From an uncultured Bacteroidota bacterium (GTDB taxonomy: Bacteria; Bacteroidota; Bacteroidia; UKL13-3): 36,878 bases of DNA. Shown piece after piece: positions 7,717 to 16,084 of the stretch. Made by a program: the position numbers and the translations under genes. Positions within the stretch are counted from its first letter, which is position 1; every line of letters begins with the position of its first letter. The stretch is from contig CAIVZR010000031.1 in NCBI GenBank assembly GCA_903910445.1, forward strand, positions 1-36,878. Reading direction: 5' to 3'. The notes beneath the pieces were generated by a model. The model searched no databases and was not told the origin of the DNA. It saw only the letters and a program-made list of their open reading frames with translations.

Positions 7717-8601
7717 ATGAAACGTAAAATTGCCACCACCTTCCTTGTATTACTGGCCCTCTTGCCAGTATTGTATGCATTTAAATTCAAACCTCAGGTT
7801 GAAGAACTCACGTTGAAGCAGGCCATCGATAAAGGGTATATACGTTGCACCTTCGAAAATAATAAAGGCTATTCGCATTATAGCCAGTGCCTCTTGGCCA
7901 AAATTACCAATACCTCCAACAAATTAATAGCACTCAAAATAGAGAATGGCACCCAGGTGAATCCCGATGATAGTGCATATCAAAATCTCATCGTCACCGA
8001 AAATTTATTCGTGAGTTTGAACCCACAAGAGAACCGTGCCTTGCCTATCTATGCCATGTGCACCGAGCCACACGATCGCGCTCCCGGAAGTAATCATGTG
8101 ACCTATACCTTGAATAAAGATGCCCAAGGGGTAATGAAAGCAGTCACCGAACTCATCACCAGCAAGCATTATCAAAATAGCGAAGGGCAACAAGCAGTAT
8201 GGTGCGTGGCTTCCAACACAGGGCTCGATAATATCTCAGGCTATGATACCGTAGCAGTGAAAAATTTGCAGCTATGTATTGCCAAGCTCACCGGCAAAAA
8301 AATTCCGCCTCCACCAGCTCCCGACGATTACAAACGAAATTATTATGCGCCTACCTATGTTAAGAAAATCACTGTAGGAGGGGAGTTCGAATTCAGCTTT
8401 GCCAAGCCACGAAATATTTTGGTAGGCATGTTTGATAAGAATAATGTGTTGGTGCGTGAACTCTATAAGAAAGATGGAGAAACTCCTGGAGCCCACAAAC
8501 AGAAATATGAATTCGACGGCTCGGTGTATACTGATAGCTACTATTATATCCGACTCATTGCCGATGGTCAAACCCGATTGGAAACAAAAATCACGATGTA
8601 A
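7717..8601 (+). CDS. Exported protein of unknown function
   Basis: 294 residues from the ATG at 7717. An in-frame TTG at 7708 adds only three residues and was not chosen. The signal peptide is clear: MKRK, then ATTFLVLLALLPVLYA, with cleavage near residue 19. The mature protein starts with 'VEELTLKQAIDKGYIRCTFENNKGYSHYSQCLLAKITN' and has a beta-rich middle ending in the C-terminal block 'GGEFEFSFAKPRNILVGMFDKN'. No domain is recognised and there is no C-terminal sorting motif or lipobox, so it is probably periplasmic. It appears monocistronic. A long stem-loop lies directly downstream. Confidence 0.8.
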   Translation: MKRKIATTFLVLLALLPVLYAFKFKPQVEELTLKQAIDKGYIRCTFENNKGYSHYSQCLLAKITNTSNKLIALKIENGTQVNPDDSAYQNLIVTENLFVSLNPQENRALPIYAMCTEPHDRAPGSNHVTYTLNKDAQGVMKAVTELITSKHYQNSEGQQAVWCVASNTGLDNISGYDTVAVKNLQLCIAKLTGKKIPPPPAPDDYKRNYYAPTYVKKITVGGEFEFSFAKPRNILVGMFDKNNVLVRELYKKDGETPGAHKQKYEFDGSVYTDSYYYIRLIADGQTRLETKITM

Positions 8602-8610
8602 ATTTAATCA

Positions 8611-8679
8611 CAGGCTGCCGGTTCTTCGCTTGAAAACAAAAATAAATCCTTCGAAAGGAATGGAAGAATCGGTGGCTTG
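8611..8679 (+). other. Long stem-loop in the 3' region of the secreted-protein gene
   Basis: CAGGCTGCCGGTTCTTC (8611-8627) pairs along all 17 positions with GAAGAATCGGTGGCTTG (8663-8679), using four G-U wobbles. The 35-base loop contains a small hairpin TCCTT-CGA-AAGGA. The wobbles become A-C mismatches on the other strand, so the structure suits RNA of the plus strand, starting 10 bases after the stop at 8601. There is no U-tract, so it is not a classical terminator. Confidence 0.5.
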
Positions 8680-8691
8680 ATGATGAATGAA

Positions 8692-9345
8692 TTACTCTTT
8701 CCAAATTAATGGGAAGAGGATAATGGCCAAAGCCACCAGCATCACACATAAGGCCCCAAGCACCATCACATTGGGCATGATAATCGATGGATCCAAACCA
8801 TCTACCGCGCCCTTGCTCAGCTTAATCAAAACCATGATACATGGAAAGATGATAGGGATACTTAGCACAGGCATCAACAGTGCGCCACTATTGGTTTTGG
8901 AGGCGAGTGCCGAAAGTAGCGTAAATGCTGCACCCATACTCACACTGCCAAGAACCAATGCCGTAATAAAGTATCCTCTGCGAATTACGGGGTTGCCTAA
9001 AAACCAGCTGTATGTTGCATAACAGAGCAAGCAAACAAAAAGCATGAAACAGATATTGTAAATTACTTTTGAAATAATAACGGCTACTGGCGATGCGATA
9101 GTATAGTAATATAATTGTCGGCCACGTGCTTCCTGCATGAAACTTTTGCTTACGGTGATGATTGCGGCAAATAATAAAATCACCCAAAACAATGCATTCC
9201 ATGTCTCTGGAGAAACTTCTTTAAAAGCAATGAAGGCAGTGAAAACAGTGATGAGTGAATACACTACAATGCCATTGAAAGCATAGCGGTTGCGCCATTC
9301 GAGCGTAAACTCCTTCACTAAAAGATTTTGGATAGTATTAAACAT
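8692..9345 (-). CDS. ccmB: Heme exporter / cytochrome c maturation membrane protein CcmB
   Basis: 217 residues from the ATG at 9345. The open frame extends 13 codons upstream, but 'MFNTIQNLLVKEFTLEWRNRYAFNG' is the usual CcmB start. About six membrane helices follow the family pattern, with 'KSFMQEARGRQLYYYTIASPVAVIISKVIYN' between helices 2 and 3. CcmB is the permease partner of the ABC ATPase CcmA in system I cytochrome c maturation. Neither ccmA nor ccmC is adjacent. A small c-type cytochrome is encoded at 31765. The gene is convergent with 7717-8601. A TATTTTTG box lies 9 bases before the ATG. Confidence 0.88.
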   Translation of the reverse strand: MFNTIQNLLVKEFTLEWRNRYAFNGIVVYSLITVFTAFIAFKEVSPETWNALFWVILLFAAIITVSKSFMQEARGRQLYYYTIASPVAVIISKVIYNICFMLFVCLLCYATYSWFLGNPVIRRGYFITALVLGSVSMGAAFTLLSALASKTNSGALLMPVLSIPIIFPCIMVLIKLSKGAVDGLDPSIIMPNVMVLGALCVMLVALAIILFPLIWKE

Positions 9346-9354
9346 AAGGCATAG

Positions 9355-9362
9355 CAAAAATA
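9355..9362 (-). promoter_or_regulatory. -7 box (TATTTTTG) upstream of ccmB
   Basis: An exact TAnnTTTG on the minus strand, 9 bases before the ATG. A TTTG at 9389-9386 could be the -33 element with a 23-base spacer, longer than usual. If used, the leader would be almost absent. Confidence 0.35.
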
Positions 9363-9454
9363 AGTCATTACTACTAAAAATCACGCAAATAATAATCAGC
9401 GTGCTATTTGCTATCTTTTTTTTTCTACGTTTGTAAAAGAAGGATATTTGAATT

Positions 9455-9473
9455 ATTGGTTTTTTTAACCAAT
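9455..9473. repeat. Perfect inverted repeat between ccmB and the usp gene
   Basis: ATTGGTT-TTTTT-AACCAAT has 7-base perfect arms. It is centred about 50 bases upstream of the -33 element of the usp promoter in the 235-base divergent region. It could be an activator or repressor site. No known factor is assigned. Confidence 0.4.
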
Positions 9474-9514
9474 TTATAGTACTGATTTGAAGAGTAATAA
9501 CCCAAGAACAAAAA

Positions 9515-9546
9515 TTTGGGATAGTATCTGAAAATATATACTTTTG
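9515..9546 (+). promoter_or_regulatory. Promoter of the usp-HD gene pair
   Basis: TTTG (9515-9518), a 20-base spacer and TACTTTTG (9539-9546) match both Bacteroidota promoter elements. The leader to the ATG at 9581 is about 28 bases. Confidence 0.65.
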
Positions 9547-9580
9547 AAAAAATCAAAAATTCTTTACCAGACAACACTAT

Positions 9581-10438
9581 ATGAAAGATTTATCATTAGC
9601 ACTCACCATATTAGTTCCTCACGACTTCACTGAAGTAGCCGATAATGCGCTGTTGCACGCCAATAAACTATCTAAAGTTATTAATAAACCAGTAACTATT
9701 ACTCATATCGTAAAAACCGATAAGGAGAAAAGTGGTGCTGAGGCGAAGCTTCAAGCCATTGCCGAAAAGAACAAGGCCGACAATGGAGTAGATACTCAGA
9801 TTGTAGTTACCGCGGGCGATTATTTGGAAAAGATTGGAGAGGTAGCCGAAATTACCAAAGCCATTATGGTGGTGATGGGAACACATGGTATCAAAGGGAT
9901 TCAGAAACTCATTGGAAGCTATGCATTGAAGGTGATTACCAATAGCAATGTGCCGTTCCTTGTTGTTCAAGCACCGCCTGCCAAGCAAGAAGAAGGTTAT
10001 CGCAATATTGTACTTCCTATGGATTTCTCTAAGGAGTCGAAACAAAAGCTCGATTGGGCAGTATATATCGCCGAGATGTTTGGTTCGAAATTCCATTTGA
10101 TGGCTGATTACGAAAAAGATGAATTCACTGCCAAAGCTTTGAAAAATAATATCGCCTATGCGAAAAGCTATTTGGCGAATAATAATTTCGAATACGACTT
10201 GCATGAATTGGGTAAAAACAATCAAGGGCTTACCCGAGAAACAATTACCCTATCGAAAAATGTAAATGCCGATTTAATTGTGGTGATGACTACCATGGAT
10301 AAAGGAATTAGCGAATATGTGATGGGAGCTCCCGAGCAAGCCATCATTGCCAATGAGGCACAAATTCCGGTGATGTGTATCAACCCTATCGATATCATGA
10401 GAAGCAAGGACGGATTAGCCATCGCCAATTTCGCCTAG
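9581..10438 (+). CDS. Tandem universal stress protein (two UspA domains)
   Basis: 285 residues made of two Usp domains: about 9-133, starting 'TILVPHDFTEVADNALLHANKL', and about 142-280, starting 'RNIVLPMDFSKESKQKLDWAVYIA'. The first keeps a nucleotide-loop-like 'VVMGTHGIKGIQKLIGSYA'. In the second the loop is altered to 'VVMTTMDKGISEYVMGAPEQAII', so it may not bind ATP as typical UspA does. Usp proteins are cytoplasmic and induced in stress or slow growth; the specific partner is not predictable. A strong consensus promoter precedes it. An HD-domain gene follows after 31 bases, probably co-transcribed. Confidence 0.92.
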   Translation: MKDLSLALTILVPHDFTEVADNALLHANKLSKVINKPVTITHIVKTDKEKSGAEAKLQAIAEKNKADNGVDTQIVVTAGDYLEKIGEVAEITKAIMVVMGTHGIKGIQKLIGSYALKVITNSNVPFLVVQAPPAKQEEGYRNIVLPMDFSKESKQKLDWAVYIAEMFGSKFHLMADYEKDEFTAKALKNNIAYAKSYLANNNFEYDLHELGKNNQGLTRETITLSKNVNADLIVVMTTMDKGISEYVMGAPEQAIIANEAQIPVMCINPIDIMRSKDGLAIANFA

Positions 10439-10469
10439 CAAAAAATTTAAAACAATACTGAAACAACCT

Positions 10470-11060
10470 ATGAACTTTGTTGCCGCACAGGATTTTATTC
10501 TAAAAAAGATGGAAGACGAACTTCCGGGTCATCTCTTCTATCACGGTTTGCACCATACCCGCGATGTATATAGCGCAGCGGTTAACATTGCCAAAGAAGA
10601 GGGAATCACCTCTTCGGTTGAACTTGCCTTAATTAAAACAGCCACACTTTATCACGATTCGGGTTTCACCATCGATTACCAAAATCATGAAGAGAGTGGT
10701 TGCGACCTAGCGCGCAAAACCCTGCCAGGATTTGGTTATACGTCCGAGCATATCGAAGTGATTTGCGGTATGATCATGGCTACAAAGATTCCTCAAAACC
10801 CACAGAACAAACTCGAAGAAATTTTATGCGATGCCGACCTGGATTATTTAGGTCGCGACGATTTTTATGAGATTGGAGATACCTTGTTTTCTGAATTGAA
10901 ATTTTATAATAAAATTAAGGACGAACAACAATGGAACAAAATCCAAGTGAGTTTCTTAAATGCCCACCACTACTATACCAACTATGGTAAAGTACACCGT
11001 GAGGCACAAAAGCAAGTGTATCTAAAAGATTTGATTAAGGTAATTGAAACCTACAAATAG
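10470..11060 (+). CDS. HD-domain metal-dependent phosphohydrolase
   Basis: 196 residues. The HD metal ligands are visible: H28 or H29 in 'YHGLHHTRDV', the H62-D63 pair in 'TLYHDSGF', H94 in the next helix, and D121/D123 in 'ILCDADLDYLG'. This is the small stand-alone HD class, which often hydrolyses nucleotides or second messengers; the substrate is not known. There is no REL/SpoT synthetase domain or GGDEF/GYP motif, so no alarmone or cyclic-di-GMP role is claimed. It follows the tandem Usp gene, suggesting a shared stress context. Confidence 0.85.
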   Translation: MNFVAAQDFILKKMEDELPGHLFYHGLHHTRDVYSAAVNIAKEEGITSSVELALIKTATLYHDSGFTIDYQNHEESGCDLARKTLPGFGYTSEHIEVICGMIMATKIPQNPQNKLEEILCDADLDYLGRDDFYEIGDTLFSELKFYNKIKDEQQWNKIQVSFLNAHHYYTNYGKVHREAQKQVYLKDLIKVIETYK

Positions 11061-11088
11061 GTTTTCTATGAATTGTGAGAACGTAGCA

Positions 11089-11961
11089 TTAAAGCACGTT
11101 CAGGCATTGCTCCTTTATTTTCTCTAACTCGTCTTTCATCAATACCACCAGTTGCTGAATCTTGGCATCGTTCGCCTTGCTACCCATGGTGTTAATTTCG
11201 CGACCCATCTCTTGTGAAACAAAATTTAATTTCTTACCACAATTTTCTTCTTCCATCACCTCCTCGAAATAAGAACAATGATTGCGCAAACGTACTTTCT
11301 CTTCGGTGATATCCAATCGTTCGATATAGTAAATTAGTTCTTGTTCGAAACGATTTTCGTCTACTTTGATTCGCTCTTTTAAATCGGTAAGATCTTTGGT
11401 AAGACGCTCGCGAATGGCTGTCATACGGCGGCCTTCCAAGGTTTCAATCTCTTTTATAATCGCCGAAATATTATGAACACTTTGACGTAATACTTTTTCT
11501 AAAGAGGCCCCTTCTTGCTTACGGAAATTAATAAAATGATCCAAGGCTTGCGATACACTTTGCATCACACTCGCAAAATCATCATCATTCATTTCTTCGT
11601 TGATGGTTTTCATGACTTCGGGCAAGAGCAATACATTTTGCATTAAATTTTCGTTGGGCAATGCCATCGTATTGGCAATATTGGAAAGCTCTTTCAAATA
11701 CGAAATAGCTAGCTCTTTATTGATTTTGCGGGCACTCAAGGCCACATCTTTATATTCAATATTGATATTCATGTTCACACTACCTCTCACCACATTTTTG
11801 GAAATCTCGTTCCTCAAAATAAATTCCTTGGTATACAGCTCTCTTGGAATACGTAAATTAATATCCAGCGCTTTTCCGTTTACCGATCGGATATCTGTTT
11901 TAATAGTGAATCTTTCGAATTCCGCAATGGCTTGTCCGTAGCCAGTCATAGATAATATCAT
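11089..11961 (-). CDS. yicC: YicC/YloC-family protein (putative endoribonuclease)
   Basis: 290 residues, the usual length. The N-terminal YicC domain starts 'MILSMTGYGQA', the family hallmark, followed by 'VNGKALDINLRIPREL'. The C-terminal DUF1732 domain shows 'EELIYYIERLDITEEKVRLRNH' and 'CGKKLNFVSQEMGREINTMGSKANDA'. Studied members are reported to be endoribonucleases acting on structured RNA. The ATG at 11961 fits the family. A TATCTTTG box ends only 5 bases before it, so the true start could also be the second ATG (11949, MTGYG). The gene converges on the HD gene. Confidence 0.93.
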   Translation of the reverse strand: MILSMTGYGQAIAEFERFTIKTDIRSVNGKALDINLRIPRELYTKEFILRNEISKNVVRGSVNMNINIEYKDVALSARKINKELAISYLKELSNIANTMALPNENLMQNVLLLPEVMKTINEEMNDDDFASVMQSVSQALDHFINFRKQEGASLEKVLRQSVHNISAIIKEIETLEGRRMTAIRERLTKDLTDLKERIKVDENRFEQELIYYIERLDITEEKVRLRNHCSYFEEVMEEENCGKKLNFVSQEMGREINTMGSKANDAKIQQLVVLMKDELEKIKEQCLNVL

Positions 11962-11966
11962 AATGG

Positions 11967-11974
11967 CAAAGATA
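11967..11974 (-). promoter_or_regulatory. -7 box (TATCTTTG) upstream of yicC
   Basis: An exact TAnnTTTG followed by C, 5 bases before the yicC ATG. The -33 element is not evident. Confidence 0.35.
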
Positions 11975-12107
11975 ATCAGGAAAGCGGGATTAACACGTGC
12001 CCTAATTATTCGGTTTATTCCAACCCCTAAAGGCTTTTACGGGCTACCCTTTGGTATATCAGCTTTCTTCGCCCGATAAACATGATTCAGCATTGTTAAT
12101 TATTGAC

Positions 12108-12115
12108 TAAATTTG
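12108..12115 (+). promoter_or_regulatory. -7 box (TAAATTTG) of the pseudouridine synthase gene
   Basis: An exact TAnnTTTG followed by C, 31 bases before the ATG at 12147. The -33 region is weak (ATTC at the expected distance). Confidence 0.45.
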
Positions 12116-12146
12116 CATACAATTAAAATATGAACTCAAGCGCCTA

Positions 12147-13223
12147 ATGACCCCCATTGTGAAAGAAGAAATTGAAGAAACTGAAGAAACGGCTACCCCT
12201 GCTGAAGCCTACGAGATTCATAAAATCATTGTAGATAAAGGACAGGAAACGATTCGTATAGATAAATTCCTAGCTCAAAAGTTAGCGAATATTAGCCGTA
12301 CACGCATATACCACGCGGCGAAAATGGGTATGGTAAAGGTTAATGATCAGCCCGTAGAAGTGAACTATAAGGTGAAGCCCTTGGATGTGATTACCGTATT
12401 CTATTCGAGGCCTCCCATCAATACCGAATTAATCCCTGAAGACTTACCGCTCAATATCGTTTATGAAGATGATGATGTGCTTTTGGTAAATAAAGCAGCT
12501 GGAATGACCGTACATCCTGGTGTTGCTACCCGCAGTGGCACCCTCGTGAATGCTTTGGCATTCAAATATGCCAACCTACCTAATATTGCTAATGGTGAAG
12601 GACGGCCAGGATTGGTGCATCGCATCGATAAATTTACTACCGGGCTCTTGGTGATTGCAAAGAATGAAAAAGCCATGGCCTCCTTACAAAAACAGTTTTT
12701 CTTTCATACCATCCAACGTAAATATTGGGCCTTGGTATGGGGCGATTTTACTGAGAACGAAGGAACCATCAATGCCAATATTGGTCGCAATCCATCCGAC
12801 CCCGTTACGATGATTGCCATGCATGACGAAACCTTTGGTAAAACGGCCATCACGCATTATAGAGTGATCGAACGCTTTCATTATGTCACCTTAATTGAGT
12901 GTCAATTGGAAACAGGGCGCACCCACCAAATACGCGCCCACATGCGATTTGCGGGACATCCATTATTCAACGATGAAACCTATAGTGGCTCCTCAGTTTT
13001 GAAAGGAACTACTTTTAGTAAATACAAACAATTTGTAGAGAATTGTTTCTCCATCTGTACACGCCAAGCCTTGCATGCCAAGTCGCTCGGATTCAAACAC
13101 CCCGCCACTGGTGAAGAAGTGTTTTTCGAAAGTGAACTGCCTGACGATATGCGATTGGTCATTGAGAAATGGCGCAAGTATGTGAATGCCACGGTTGATG
13201 GGGAATTGCTCGGAATACAATAA
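12147..13223 (+). CDS. rluD: RluA-family 23S rRNA pseudouridine synthase (RluD-like)
   Basis: 358 residues. After an acidic 30-residue N-terminal extension comes an S4 RNA-binding domain (about 36-86, 'IRIDKFLAQKLANISRTRIYHAAKMGMVKVN'). The catalytic domain has 'RPGLVHRIDKFTTGLLVIAKN' with the catalytic Asp at D161, plus 'TGRTHQIRAHMRFAGHPLFND'. RluD-type enzymes modify helix 69 of 23S rRNA; the exact target is inferred from the S4-plus-RluA layout. The start overlaps the stop of a five-codon reading frame (ATG at 12130), probably by chance. DUF2480 and DUF3089 genes follow closely (17 and 13 bases), so the three may be one transcript. Confidence 0.9.
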   Translation: MTPIVKEEIEETEETATPAEAYEIHKIIVDKGQETIRIDKFLAQKLANISRTRIYHAAKMGMVKVNDQPVEVNYKVKPLDVITVFYSRPPINTELIPEDLPLNIVYEDDDVLLVNKAAGMTVHPGVATRSGTLVNALAFKYANLPNIANGEGRPGLVHRIDKFTTGLLVIAKNEKAMASLQKQFFFHTIQRKYWALVWGDFTENEGTINANIGRNPSDPVTMIAMHDETFGKTAITHYRVIERFHYVTLIECQLETGRTHQIRAHMRFAGHPLFNDETYSGSSVLKGTTFSKYKQFVENCFSICTRQALHAKSLGFKHPATGEEVFFESELPDDMRLVIEKWRKYVNATVDGELLGIQ

Positions 13224-13240
13224 ACATAAAACTGTATAGT

Positions 13241-13747
13241 ATGGAAGATGTAATCATCAATAAAGTCACACAAAGTTCACTTATCACGTTCAACTTGGAA
13301 GATCTATATGATCGACATGAGCGCGCGGTTTTTGATATGCATCAATGCTTATTTCAAGGACTTATTTTACGTGAAAAAGATTTTCGTAACTTCATTGCAG
13401 AGTTTGATTGGGAGCAGTATCGCGATAAAAATATAGCCATCTTTTGTAGTACTGATGCCATTGTTCCTACCTGGGCCTATATGCTACTTGCCAATAAACT
13501 TGAGCCGGTGGCACATTTCGTTTATTTCGGCTCACCAGCAGAAATGGAAAATGCCATGCTCATGTCGGCACTCGGCAAAGTAAACCCAGCCGACTATACC
13601 GACCAGCGTGTGGTGGTGAAAGGTTGCGGAGAAATTAATATTCCTACCGCCGCTTATGTAGAAGTTACACGTATGCTTACCCCATATGTTAAAAGTATAA
13701 TGTACGGTGAGCCTTGCAGTACCGTTCCAATTTATAAGAAACGATAA
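13241..13747 (+). CDS. DUF2480-family protein
   Basis: 168 residues, matching the Bacteroidota DUF2480 family along its length: 'INKVTQSSLITFNLEDLY', 'LFQGLILREKDFRNFI', 'IFCSTDAIVPTWAYMLLANKL', and the C-terminal 'YVKSIMYGEPCSTVPIYKKR' with a conserved Cys. It is cytoplasmic, with no signal or membrane segment. The family has no established function. Seventeen bases separate it from the upstream pseudouridine synthase gene and 13 from the next gene. Confidence 0.9.
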   Translation: MEDVIINKVTQSSLITFNLEDLYDRHERAVFDMHQCLFQGLILREKDFRNFIAEFDWEQYRDKNIAIFCSTDAIVPTWAYMLLANKLEPVAHFVYFGSPAEMENAMLMSALGKVNPADYTDQRVVVKGCGEINIPTAAYVEVTRMLTPYVKSIMYGEPCSTVPIYKKR

Positions 13748-13760
13748 TTTTTTTTGTTTC

Positions 13761-14798
13761 ATGCCATCGAAACTGAAGCTAATTTTTTTTAGTTTATACT
13801 GTGCTTTGTATCTCAATACAAGGGCGCAAGTTTATACCATTACTACCCATTTCGATAGTACCAATATTCCACCAACACCCGATTATTCCAAGCCTGGCTC
13901 TTGGGCGGCATTGCCTGATAGGATTGACAATGCCGACAAAACGCCCAAAGGGTTAAAAAACAATCAAGACAGTGCTGCGGCCGATGTTTTTTTTATTTAT
14001 CCAACATCTTATCTCGACCAGCCCGATGATAAATATATTTGGAATGCAGATATAAATAATAAAAAACTGAATGAGAAAACCGATGGCAATAGCATCTTAT
14101 ATCAAAGCACCATCTTTAATGGATCGTGTAAGGTATATGCACCGCATTATCGACAGGCACATTATTATATTTTTATCACCAAAGACATGCACGATAAGCA
14201 AGCTGCCCTCGAAGTGGCGTATACCGATGTGAAGGCAGCTTTCGAATATTATCTGGCACACTACCATCACGGACGTCCTATCGTCATTGCGTCGCATAGT
14301 CAGGGAACCATTCATGCCGCACGATTACTGAAAGAGTTTTTCATGGATAAGCCATTGCAGGAAAAGCTGGTAGTGGCGTATTTAGTTGGGATGCCTGTAC
14401 CGAAAGACTCCTTTCCTACCATCGTGCCATGCACTCAAGCACATCAAATAAATTGCTTCACATGCTGGAATACTTTTGAAAAAAAGTACATCCCACCGTA
14501 CTATGAAAAAGGGTTGATAAATGCGGTATGCACCAATCCAATTAGCTGGACCACCACAGAGATATACGTGAGTGCATCACAAAGTAAAGGTGCTGTAGTA
14601 AGGCCATTTGACAAGGTGCGTCCCAAACTTTGCGATGCGGAAGTGCATCAGGGATTACTCTGGATTACCAAACCCAAATTTCCAGGCAGTGCCCTCATTC
14701 GCACACCCATTTATCATGCTGGCGACTATAATCTGTTTTATCTTGATGTGCGCGAAAATGTAGCCTTGCGTGTGGCCGAGTATCTCAAAACGCATTAG
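13761..14798 (+). CDS. DUF3089-family alpha/beta-hydrolase-like exported protein
   Basis: 345 residues from the ATG at 13761. The longer frame from 13707 would run into the DUF2480 gene. The signal peptide is KLKLIFFSLYCALYLNTRAQ, ending in the common Bacteroidota '-AQ'. The body matches DUF3089: 'AADVFFIYPTSYLDQPDDKYIWNAD', 'CKVYAPHYRQA', 'DVKAAFEYYLAHYHHGRPIVI', then a nucleophile elbow 'ASHSQGT' with the probable catalytic Ser at S180. The first Gly of the usual GxSxG is Ser. Family members are predicted serine hydrolases or lipases; the substrate is unknown. An exported location is supported by the leader. Confidence 0.85.
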   Translation: MPSKLKLIFFSLYCALYLNTRAQVYTITTHFDSTNIPPTPDYSKPGSWAALPDRIDNADKTPKGLKNNQDSAAADVFFIYPTSYLDQPDDKYIWNADINNKKLNEKTDGNSILYQSTIFNGSCKVYAPHYRQAHYYIFITKDMHDKQAALEVAYTDVKAAFEYYLAHYHHGRPIVIASHSQGTIHAARLLKEFFMDKPLQEKLVVAYLVGMPVPKDSFPTIVPCTQAHQINCFTCWNTFEKKYIPPYYEKGLINAVCTNPISWTTTEIYVSASQSKGAVVRPFDKVRPKLCDAEVHQGLLWITKPKFPGSALIRTPIYHAGDYNLFYLDVRENVALRVAEYLKTH

Positions 14799-14818
14799 TA
14801 TTCATTTAAAATTAAACC

Positions 14819-14826
14819 TACTTTTG
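14819..14826 (+). promoter_or_regulatory. -7 box (TACTTTTG) of the thiolase gene
   Basis: An exact TAnnTTTG followed by C, 61 bases before the ATG. TTAG at 14795-14798 is a degenerate -33 with a 20-base spacer. It lies inside or just after the end of the previous gene. Confidence 0.45.
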
Positions 14827-14887
14827 CAGCCTAGAAAAAGGAAAGCACACAAATTTCTATCGTATTAATTCATTAATATTATTTCAC

Positions 14888-16084
14888 ATGAACACCGTTT
14901 ATATAGTTGATATTTTACGCACCCCAGTGGGCAAATTTGGAGGCGCATTAAGTACAGTGCGCCCCGACGACCTGGCAGCACTTACAATTAAAAAATTAAT
15001 CGAACGCAACCCAGCCATCGATGTGAATGAAATTGAAGATGTACTATTGGGTGCCGCCAACCAGGCAGGTGAAGACAACAGAAACGTAGCCCGAATGGCC
15101 TTGCTATTGGCGGGTTTGCCACTTACTATTGGTGGTGTTACCGTGAATCGCTTATGCGCCTCAGGGTTGCAAAGTATCATGGATGCATCGAGAGGAATTA
15201 TGTGTGGTGATGGAAATATTTATATCGCAGGGGGCGTAGAAAGCATGACGCGCGCTCCCTTTGTGATGGCAAAAAACGAACACCCTTTTGGGCGCCTCGC
15301 CGATATGCACGATACCACCATTGGATGGCGATTCACCAATAACAAAATGGTGCATCTGGGACATACCAATACCATGGGCGAAACGGCAGAGAATATTGCC
15401 AAGAAATGGAATATCAGTCGCAGTGAGCAAGATGAATTTGCAGCACACTCTCAAGAAAAATATGTGGCAGCCGAAGCCAAGAACAGATTTCATGAAGAGA
15501 GAATCAAAGTAGAGATTCCTTCCAAAAAGGAAATCATCACCTTCGAAAAAGATGAACAACCACGCGCATCTGGAGTAGAAGCATTATCAAAATTAAAACC
15601 CGCCTTTGTTGCCGATGGTACCGTTACTGCAGGCAATAGTAGTGGTATCAATGATGGAGCAGCCTGCCTCATCTTATGCAATGAAGCTACAGTGAAAAAA
15701 TACAATTTACAACCCATCGCCAAAATTAAGAGCATGGCCATTGCAGGGGTAGAGCCTAAATATATGGGCATTGGTCCCGTAGTAGCTACTCGCAAAGCAT
15801 TACACCGCGCTGGTTTGCAGGTATCCGACCTCGATCTCATCGAACTCAATGAAGCTTTCGCATCTCAAAGTATTGCATGTATTCGCGACCTCGCATTGGA
15901 TACGAGCAAAGTCAATGTAAATGGTGGATCTATTGCCATTGGTCATCCATTAGGTGCCAGTGGATCACGTATCAGCGCAACGCTTTTACATGAGATGAAG
16001 AAACGCAATAGCCGTTACGGATTAGCTACCATGTGTATTGGTGTTGGTCAAGGTGCCGCCATCATCTACGAAGGCATCCAATAA
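14888..16084 (+). CDS. Thiolase (acetyl-CoA acyltransferase, PaaJ/PcaF-like)
   Basis: 398 residues, full-length type I thiolase. Catalytic residues are present: C90 in 'VNRLCASGLQS', H353 in 'IGHPLGASG', C383 in 'TMCIGVGQGAA'. 'ESMTRAPFVMAK', 'DTTIGWRFTNNKM' and 'DGTVTAGNSSGINDGAA' most resemble 3-oxoadipyl-CoA/beta-ketoadipyl thiolases, but a general beta-oxidation FadA-type role is equally possible because no aromatic-degradation genes are nearby. It is cytoplasmic and monocistronic, with its own promoter. It converges on pckA across a short gap that holds a terminator. Confidence 0.92.
   Translation: MNTVYIVDILRTPVGKFGGALSTVRPDDLAALTIKKLIERNPAIDVNEIEDVLLGAANQAGEDNRNVARMALLLAGLPLTIGGVTVNRLCASGLQSIMDASRGIMCGDGNIYIAGGVESMTRAPFVMAKNEHPFGRLADMHDTTIGWRFTNNKMVHLGHTNTMGETAENIAKKWNISRSEQDEFAAHSQEKYVAAEAKNRFHEERIKVEIPSKKEIITFEKDEQPRASGVEALSKLKPAFVADGTVTAGNSSGINDGAACLILCNEATVKKYNLQPIAKIKSMAIAGVEPKYMGIGPVVATRKALHRAGLQVSDLDLIELNEAFASQSIACIRDLALDTSKVNVNGGSIAIGHPLGASGSRISATLLHEMKKRNSRYGLATMCIGVGQGAAIIYEGIQ

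Noticed and set aside
10470-11060. HD-domain gene next to Usp as a toxin-antitoxin or anti-phage pair
   Set aside because: Neither protein has toxin features, and Usp plus a small HD hydrolase fits ordinary stress metabolism; nothing supports a defence role.
12130-12147. Five-codon reading frame overlapping the pseudouridine synthase ATG (TAATG)
   Set aside because: Too short to judge, codes for MNSSA only, and such overlaps are common by chance in AT-rich leaders.
13761-14798. Start of the DUF3089 gene at 13707
   Set aside because: That frame overlaps the DUF2480 gene and lacks a leader; the ATG at 13761 opens directly into a signal peptide.
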